Part shown: positions 41,815-47,206 of the stretch, in pieces
Layout: each line of letters starts with the position of its first letter
Numbering within the stretch: the first letter of the stretch is position 1
Assembly (NCBI RefSeq): GCF_905397435.1
Contig: NZ_CAJPVI010000063.1
Coordinates: forward strand, 1 to 47,206
DNA from: Cupriavidus numazuensis
Lineage (GTDB): Bacteria > Pseudomonadota > Gammaproteobacteria > Burkholderiales > Burkholderiaceae
DNA length: 47,206 nucleotides
Direction: 5' to 3'
The notes under the pieces: model-generated
Databases searched by the model: none
Told to the model about the DNA's origin: nothing
Seen by the model: the letters and a program-made list of their open reading frames with translations, nothing else
Made by a program: the position numbers and the translations under genes

Positions 41815-43040
41815 TACCGCTCCCGCCTGCCCAGGCTCTGAAGGTGAAGGCCCGCCGCCGTGACCGGGCCGCTGCCGGCGAACGGCACCGGGCCGCCCTG
41901 CACCACGCGCAGGACGTCGGCCGCCATCGCTTCGACGGTGAAATGCAGCGCGAAGGCCACGCGGGCCCGCGCGCGCATGCGCTCGCGTTCGGCGGGCTCG
42001 GTGGCAAGCCAGCGCCGCAGCATCGACTCGGTGCCATCCACCGAGTCGAGCGCGCTCAGTCCGGCGCCGTTGCGCACCAGCTCGCGCCAGATGTTGACCC
42101 GCGTCGACACCAATGCCGGCACGCCGCAACCGAGCGACTCGGCCACGGCGATGCCGAAGTTCTCCTGATGCGAAGGCAGCACGAACGCCTCGCTGGCATG
42201 GAAGGCGCCCCACTTCATCGCGTCTTGCAGCATGCCGGGCCAGCTCACGCGCGCACCCACGCCGAGCGCCTCTGCGCGCGCCCGCAGCGTGGGTGCCCAT
42301 TGGGCATCGCCGTCGGGACCTGCCATCACCAGATGCAGCGAAGGATCGATGCCGGCCACGCGGGCGAAGGCCTCGACCAGCAGGTCGCATCCCTTCTTGG
42401 GATGGATGCGGCCGAGGAACAGCAGCAGCCGTTTTCCGCGCAGCTCGGGATGGGCGGCCAGGAATGCTTCACGCAGCGTGCCGTCATCGAGCGGTGGCCT
42501 GGCCGTGCCGAAGTTCACTACGGCCTCACGCACGCGATACAGCCAGAACGAGTCCCTGGCACGCAGCCGTTCATCTTCTGCCGTGAACATCACCACACGC
42601 GCGTCGCGCAGCACGCGGTACTCGGCCCACGGCCAGTACAGCCATTTCTTCAGGTGCTTGAGCGGATGCTGCGTGCGGAACCACGGGTCGAGCATGCCGT
42701 GCGGAAACACGTAGTAAGGCACGCCCGTGCCGCGCAGTGCCATCCACGCGGCAAAGCCGTGGTACTGCCACAGGCCGTTGACGATCACCGCATCGAAGCG
42801 CACCGCGTTCGCGCGCAGCCAGGGCAGCAGACGCGGCGAGTAGCGGTAGCCGCCGCGCGCGGGGCCCAGCGCATGCACGGCCGGGTCGTCCGGCTGTAAC
42901 CACGGCGCGTCCGGCGCATCGAGCGTGACCAGTTCCACGTGGTGCCCGAGCGCGGCCATCCGCCGCGACATCTGGCGCACGCTTTCGGTCGTGCCGCCCT
43001 GTTGCGGGTCGAGCGAGGGAAGGAGCTGGAGCAGCTTCAT
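41814..43040 (-). CDS. Glycosyltransferase family 4
   Basis: A 408-residue GT-B retaining glycosyltransferase acting at the cytoplasmic face of the membrane. The N-terminal PSLDPQQGGTTESVRQMSRRMAALGHHVELVTLD is the acceptor-domain start. RLLLFLGRIHPKKGCDLLVEAF opens the donor domain. FVLPSHQENFGIAVAESLGCGVPALVS contains the EX7E motif (E in QENFGIAVAE). ATG 43040 overlaps the preceding polymerase-like gene's stop by 4 bp, and its own stop overlaps the GMC oxidoreductase start by one base. Donor and acceptor sugars cannot be told from sequence. Confidence 0.92.
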   Translation of the reverse strand: MKLLQLLPSLDPQQGGTTESVRQMSRRMAALGHHVELVTLDAPDAPWLQPDDPAVHALGPARGGYRYSPRLLPWLRANAVRFDAVIVNGLWQYHGFAAWMALRGTGVPYYVFPHGMLDPWFRTQHPLKHLKKWLYWPWAEYRVLRDARVVMFTAEDERLRARDSFWLYRVREAVVNFGTARPPLDDGTLREAFLAAHPELRGKRLLLFLGRIHPKKGCDLLVEAFARVAGIDPSLHLVMAGPDGDAQWAPTLRARAEALGVGARVSWPGMLQDAMKWGAFHASEAFVLPSHQENFGIAVAESLGCGVPALVSTRVNIWRELVRNGAGLSALDSVDGTESMLRRWLATEPAERERMRARARVAFALHFTVEAMAADVLRVVQGGPVPFAGSGPVTAAGLHLQSLGRRER

Positions 43041-44425
43041 GGGCGTTGTCCTGGCTGGGAGAGCGATGAAAGCGACGAAGGCGACGACAGGGCCGGCACT
43101 ACACGCAAGGCCACCGCCGGTGGTGCGGACGGTGGCACCGCCCGCCGCAGCGACATGCGCTCCAGGCGAACCTGCGTGGCCACCAGCAGGCCCAGCGCCA
43201 CGCCGTAGACCAGCCCCGAGAAGCGCGGCCCGAGCGGGTTGCCGCCGATCGACGTGGCCGGCAGCGCCGCCAGCACCAGCAGCGCACGGCCGAGCACGGC
43301 GAGATAAGGCGCATCTGGCGCCGCGCGCCGCCAGCGCCGGTAGAACAGGCTGCCGCGTGCGAGCGCATAGAGCACGATGAGCGGCAGCGCCAGCCCGAAC
43401 GCGATGCCGCCGGCGAATAGCTGGTAGACCCAGAAGTTGTGCCCGGCCGACCATTCATTGATGGCGTAGAACTCCTCCTGCGTCATCTGGTCGGCCAGCG
43501 CGGGCAGGTACTCCGGCGAGTATCGGTAGTTGTGTCCGTAGCCCTTGCCGAACAGCAGCGACGCGCTGCTCGACCTCACCTGGTCGAGCTGGTCCTTGAT
43601 TTCGGCAAGGCGCGTCGCGGTGGTCGGATCGATGCCCGAGGCGGTGGCCTTGGCAGCCTGCATGCGCTGCGTCCAGTGTGCCGCCACGCTGGGAAACGCG
43701 GCCGAGCCGATCACCACGGTCCCGCCCACAAGCGCCACCGCGATCACCGCCGTGCGCGCGAGCGAGCGCAGCAATTGCTGCAGCGACGGCGCGGCCAGCC
43801 ACGTCGCCAGGCAGAACAGCAGCGCAGTGCCGACCAGCAGGCTGCGGGTCACGCTCAGCAGTTCGATCGCCAGCGAGATCAGGAACAACGCGAGCTTGAC
43901 ACGCGTGACGCGGCGCGCCACCACGATCTCATGCAGCAGCAGGCCTTGCAGCGCCAGGAACACCACCGAGACGATGCGAAAGCGGACGGTCTCCAGGCCG
44001 CCGCCCACCGCCATGCCGTAGCCGAACGCAAACAGCAGCGAGACCACCATGCCGCAGAACATCGCCAGTTCGATCTGTTCGATCCGCCTGACGTGCCACG
44101 GCCGGCAGGCGGCAAGGTAGCCCACCATCAGCAGCATGAACGGCAGCAGCACGCGCAGGTAGTTGCCCATGTCGTTGCCCTGCAGCACATGCGGCACCAC
44201 GCTGCCCGGCACGGTCAGCAGCAGCGCGGCCATGACCAGCGCACTGAAGCGGTTGCCGACGCCGAAACGCGGCCCGATCAGCGCGAGCACGATCGCCGCG
44301 CCAAGTGCCGGCACGGTCAGCAGGATCTGCATGATGCCGCTGCCGTTCTTGTCGACACTCTTGAAGTCGACCGCCAGCGGACATAGCGCCAGCCAGATCC
44401 AGAAAGTCGCATAGCGGTTGTTCAT
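43037..44425 (-). CDS. Wzy/O-antigen ligase-like polysaccharide polymerase
   Basis: A 462-residue integral membrane protein with about eleven hydrophobic segments and a large periplasmic loop (about 255-345). The loop contains GKGYGHNYRYSPEYL and NEWSAGHNFWVYQLFAGG. The H-N-x-x-x-x near the end of the loop is characteristic of O-antigen ligase/Wzy-type proteins, in which lipid-linked glycans are joined. ATG 44425 gives a signal-like first helix; the frame extends far upstream, but that part is a shadow of the acyltransferase gene. Polymerase is favoured over ligase because Wzc- and Wza-like genes share the cluster. Confidence 0.82.
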   Translation of the reverse strand: MNNRYATFWIWLALCPLAVDFKSVDKNGSGIMQILLTVPALGAAIVLALIGPRFGVGNRFSALVMAALLLTVPGSVVPHVLQGNDMGNYLRVLLPFMLLMVGYLAACRPWHVRRIEQIELAMFCGMVVSLLFAFGYGMAVGGGLETVRFRIVSVVFLALQGLLLHEIVVARRVTRVKLALFLISLAIELLSVTRSLLVGTALLFCLATWLAAPSLQQLLRSLARTAVIAVALVGGTVVIGSAAFPSVAAHWTQRMQAAKATASGIDPTTATRLAEIKDQLDQVRSSSASLLFGKGYGHNYRYSPEYLPALADQMTQEEFYAINEWSAGHNFWVYQLFAGGIAFGLALPLIVLYALARGSLFYRRWRRAAPDAPYLAVLGRALLVLAALPATSIGGNPLGPRFSGLVYGVALGLLVATQVRLERMSLRRAVPPSAPPAVALRVVPALSSPSSLSSLSQPGQRP

Positions 44426-44460
44426 GGTGTCGGCGTCCTGTTGTGTCCTGTTGCGTCGTC

Positions 44461-45663
44461 TTAACCCCGCGCCGCCACGGCCAGTGCCGGCGCGGCGGGC
44501 GCCAGCCAGTGGCGCAGCCGGCGCCGCAGCGGCTCCTCGTAGCCACGGAACACCAGCACGCTGAGCCCCACCACGGCGGCCAGCGCAGCCCAGCCGGAAG
44601 CGGCCGTCACGCCGGCCAGGTGCAGCAGCCGGCCGAACGGCACGTGCAGCAGGTAGAGCGCGAAGCTGGCTTCGCCGAGCGTGACCAGCCAGCGCCACGA
44701 CAGGAACGCCGGACCGCCGGACATCGCCAGCCCAAGAATCAATGCGCCGAACAGCGGCGACTGCGCGTAGAACGCCGGCGACATGGGTTGCAGCACTGAC
44801 AATGCCGCGATGCCCGCCAGCGCTGCGACGGCCAGCACGTGTCCCGTCCGCACGCGTTCCGCGCCCGCTTCGGCAAGCCGTGCATGGACCAGCGCGGCGC
44901 AGATGCCGAGCACGAATTCGAAAAGATGGGTCGGCGGAAACTGCGCGACGAGGAAGCCGTGCCGCGACACCGGCAGCACATGCTGCAGCCAGCCGATCCA
45001 TGCGCCCTGCGCCAGCCACAGGCCCACGCACCATGCCGCCAGCGCGCGGTTGCTGCTGGCCCCAAGGCGCGCGAGCAGCCAGGGAAACAGCGCATAGAAG
45101 AATGCCTCGCACGAAATACTCCACGCCGGACCGTTCCATGGCTGGTTGAGCGAGGCGAACGGCGTCCACGCGGTCAGCGCGAGGCCTTGCAGCGCGAGGC
45201 TTGCACCAAGCGCGCGAAGGTTGGCGGCGTCGCTGCCGGAAAGGCCATACCACTCGCGCAGCAGGAAAGCGTCGCCGTCCCGCAGCAGCCATGCGGTAAC
45301 CGGCAGCGCGAGCACGAGCGACAGCAACAACACCGGATAGATTCGCGCGAAGCGGGCCACATAGAACGCGCGCCGCGCCTGCGCACCGCCAGTCGCCAGC
45401 GGGCGGCGGTAGTTCCACGTCAGGATGAAGCCCGACAGCACGAAGAAGAACGACACCGCCGGCCGGCCACCGTCTGCAGCGCGCTGCAGGGCCTGCGGCA
45501 CGGCCAGCAGGCCGATCTGGGCGAAGTGGCAAAGCACCACCATGAGCGCCGCGAAAAAGCGCAGGCTCGTCAGCGCCGGCAGCACCGCCGGCGCCCCAAC
45601 GCCTGAAGCGGTGTGCGGATTCAACCGCGATGGCGCCTGCGCGCCCGGCTTGCCTGCGAACAT
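44461..45663 (-). CDS. Acyltransferase family 3 (OafA/ExoZ-like)
   Basis: A 400-residue membrane acyltransferase that transfers acetyl or succinyl groups to sugar repeat units. TSLRFFAALMVVLCHF (about 32-47) carries the conserved RxxAxxxVxxxH-type motif with the catalytic His. SFFFVLSGFILTWNYRR is the second family motif, and some ten membrane helices follow. ATG 45663 has a good GGGAG 7 bp upstream. GTG 45804 would add 47 hydrophilic residues but leaves only a 24-bp gap to the upstream gene, so both starts remain possible. O-acetylation of the polysaccharide is the likely role. Confidence 0.88.
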   Translation of the reverse strand: MFAGKPGAQAPSRLNPHTASGVGAPAVLPALTSLRFFAALMVVLCHFAQIGLLAVPQALQRAADGGRPAVSFFFVLSGFILTWNYRRPLATGGAQARRAFYVARFARIYPVLLLSLVLALPVTAWLLRDGDAFLLREWYGLSGSDAANLRALGASLALQGLALTAWTPFASLNQPWNGPAWSISCEAFFYALFPWLLARLGASSNRALAAWCVGLWLAQGAWIGWLQHVLPVSRHGFLVAQFPPTHLFEFVLGICAALVHARLAEAGAERVRTGHVLAVAALAGIAALSVLQPMSPAFYAQSPLFGALILGLAMSGGPAFLSWRWLVTLGEASFALYLLHVPFGRLLHLAGVTAASGWAALAAVVGLSVLVFRGYEEPLRRRLRHWLAPAAPALAVAARG

Positions 45664-45828
45664 GGGCTTGCTCCCGTGCACGGCAGCGCTTCCACGCTTG
45701 CCGTGATGCCAATAGATACCGCCACCAGCCGGATCAGCGTGCCGGGGCGATGGCGGCGGCGATATTCGCGTTGCCTGGTCCGGGTCATGGGTGGCCTCCG
45801 TCACGTCGCATGGCGCGGTCCATCGTGG

Positions 45829-47115
45829 CTACTCGGCCTCTTCGGCGCGCAGCGGCGCCGGGGCCAGGTCCGCGCCGGCTGGCCGGGCGGTGTCGTCCGA
45901 ACACAGCGCGCGCAGCCGCGCATCGAGGCGGCCCAGGACTGCGGGCGCCGACAGGTTGCCGACGGCATAGGCCCGCGCCGACACGCCCAGCGCCGCGCAC
46001 AGCTCGCCATCCGCCGCCAGCCGGCGGATGGCGGCCGCCAGCGCGTCGACGTCTTCGGGCGGCACCGCCACGCCGCGCCCTCTCAGCGCGTTGAACAGCT
46101 CGGTGCCAGGCTCGGCCATCGCCACGATTGCGCGCCCGCTCGCGAGCATCCCTGTCAGCTTGGACGGCATCACGAGATCGGCCGCGCCACCGCGCTGCGG
46201 CAACACGTGGATGTCAGCAAGGTTGAGCAGTTCGTTGAGCGCGTCGGCCGGCTGCAGCGGCAGGAAGTGGCAGTTGTCGAGGCCGGCGCAGTGCAACTCC
46301 AGTTCGGCGCGCGCCGGCCCGTCGCCGCAGAAGACGAACGCGATGCCCGGCTCGCCGGCCAGAGCGGCCGCCGCGCACATCAGCACGTCGAGTCCTTGCT
46401 TGGCGCCCATGTTGCCGGCGTACAGCACCACCTTCTGGCCTGGCCGGATACCGAGAGACTGCCGCAGTGCGCTGGGCCGCTCGAGCGGGCGGATGGCATC
46501 GGTGTCGACCCAGTTCGGCAACAGGAACAGGCGCGGCGCCGGCACCCCCTTCCTGGCGGCCGTCTCGACCATGTGCGACGTGATGCTCGACACCACATCG
46601 AAGCGGCGCAGCAGCAAGCGCTCCACGGCCAGCGCGAAGCGCCGGGCGCGCGCGCCGCGCAGCAGGCCAAGCTGGAAGGCGGCGTCGACCTCGTAGTCCT
46701 GCACATGGAGCCAGCAGCGCGCGCCTGCGATCCGCCCCGCCAGCCACGCGACCGGCGCGGCCATCAGGCCCGGTGCGACCGCCATGACCACGTCTGGGCG
46801 CCAGAACGTCTGGCGCAGCATGGCCGGCAGCGCAGCGGCCGCGAAGCTCGCAAGATGCAGCAGGCGCTTCGCGCCGCCGGGCTGGCGCGGCACCCACAGC
46901 GGCACGCGCTGCAGCCGCACGCCACGCAGTGTCTCGGAGCGGTAGCGGCTCGCGGAATAGCCGGGCTCGACCTGCCACGCCGGGTAGTACGGCGGGCCGC
47001 ACACCACGCGCACCTCGTGGCCGGCGGCCACCAGCGCCTCGGCCATCTCGGCGGTGTACTTGCCCGTGCCAGTCAGTTCCGGCGCGTAGTTCTGCCCGCA
47101 GATCAGGATTCTCAT
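45829..47115 (-). CDS. Glycosyltransferase family 4 (WcaI-like)
   Basis: A 428-residue glycosyltransferase resembling WcaI, the colanic-acid fucosyltransferase-type protein. The N-terminal ILICGQNYAPELTGTGKYTAEMAE is the WcaI signature, followed by VCGPPYYPAWQ. VVLYAGNMGAKQGLDVLM opens the donor domain. ADLVMPSKLTGMLASGRAIVAMAEPGTELF is the donor-binding segment, where typical GT4 enzymes have EX7E. ATG 47115 overlaps the stop of the upstream gene by 4 bp. The C-terminal 25 residues are low-complexity. The sugar transferred is unknown. Confidence 0.9.
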   Translation of the reverse strand: MRILICGQNYAPELTGTGKYTAEMAEALVAAGHEVRVVCGPPYYPAWQVEPGYSASRYRSETLRGVRLQRVPLWVPRQPGGAKRLLHLASFAAAALPAMLRQTFWRPDVVMAVAPGLMAAPVAWLAGRIAGARCWLHVQDYEVDAAFQLGLLRGARARRFALAVERLLLRRFDVVSSITSHMVETAARKGVPAPRLFLLPNWVDTDAIRPLERPSALRQSLGIRPGQKVVLYAGNMGAKQGLDVLMCAAAALAGEPGIAFVFCGDGPARAELELHCAGLDNCHFLPLQPADALNELLNLADIHVLPQRGGAADLVMPSKLTGMLASGRAIVAMAEPGTELFNALRGRGVAVPPEDVDALAAAIRRLAADGELCAALGVSARAYAVGNLSAPAVLGRLDARLRALCSDDTARPAGADLAPAPLRAEEAE

Positions 47116-47206
47116 CTTCCGCTCCGGGTGACTTCGACGGGAGCCGGCGCCACCGCCGTGTCGGCGGCCTCCGGCCGGCTGCGCGCGCGGCGACCGGCCA
47201 GCAGCG
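47112..47206 (-). CDS. C-terminal fragment of the next upstream gene (partial)
   Basis: In the frame ending at TGA 47112-47114, the last 30 or so codons to the window edge read without a stop and end in APVEVTRSGR. The stop overlaps the glycosyltransferase start as ATGA, which is the same coupling seen at other junctions of this cluster and makes a real gene likely. The visible part is a basic, low-complexity tail and does not identify the protein. A flippase, another glycosyltransferase or the initiating sugar transferase would be expected here. Confidence 0.6.
   Translation of the reverse strand, partial: LLAGRRARSRPEAADTAVAPAPVEVTRSGR

Noticed and set aside
44426..45712. Upstream extension of the Wzy-like gene to an 891-residue protein
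   Set aside because: The extra part overlaps the acyltransferase gene on the same strand in another frame and lacks hydrophobic helices; ATG 44425 gives a normal membrane protein.

Overview
The window is GC-rich DNA from a betaproteobacterium of the Burkholderiaceae, most likely Cupriavidus or a close Ralstonia relative. The evidence is the betaproteobacterial 5' end of a 16S rRNA gene at the left edge, the high GC content, the rpe-gph-trpEGDC order, a PaaR-type operator in front of paaG-paaI-paaK, and C/GC-rich intergenic hairpins. The genus is an inference from recalled similarity, since no search was run.

Layout. 1-670: start of an rRNA operon running leftwards, with its leader (boxA/boxC) and two tandem sigma70 promoters. 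685-5562: leftward genes for an enoyl-CoA hydratase, a GT9 glycosyltransferase and a polar amino-acid ABC transporter (binding lipoprotein, permease, ATPase). 5801-8564: rightward phenylacetate genes paaG, paaI, paaK behind an 18-bp perfect palindrome. 8583-10459: mltA, a 66-residue membrane protein and apaG. 10627-16578: rpe-gph and then trpE-trpG-trpD-trpC. 16707-18430: CYTH protein, ung, acylphosphatase. 18545-21752: a tandem-fused ABC permease with its ATPase but no binding protein. 21941-29379: leftward FUSC transporter, M61 peptidase, acrylyl-CoA reductase family protein, DsbC and a UbiH-family hydroxylase. 29494-30585: ychF with a clear terminator.

30713-31451 is a non-coding element bounded by roughly 100-bp inverted arms with a nested perfect 21-bp inverted repeat. 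From there to the right edge every gene runs leftwards. First come three membrane genes coupled by ATGA overlaps (DUF2157, DUF4401, GDYXXLXY). Beyond them is a long exopolysaccharide cluster. In transcription order it holds the tail of an unknown gene, a WcaI-like glycosyltransferase, an acyltransferase, a Wzy/ligase-like membrane protein, a second GT4 enzyme, a GMC oxidoreductase, a Wza-like export lipoprotein, a Crp/Fnr regulator, a Wzc-like chain-length/ATPase protein, a VanZ-like protein and GalE. Several junctions overlap by 1-8 bp, which suggests one coupled operon. It would supply UDP-galactose (GalE), assemble and modify the repeat unit (two GTs, acyltransferase, possibly the oxidoreductase), polymerise it (Wzy-like) and export it (Wzc/Wza), with its own Crp-type regulator.

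Most of the window is ordinary core genome. The parts most worth a second look are the polysaccharide cluster (embedded regulator, oxidoreductase, tyrosine-free Wzc ATPase domain), the binding-protein-less ABC transporter, the three-gene DUF membrane operon and the palindromic non-coding element. I saw no tRNA, CRISPR array, transposase or prophage gene.
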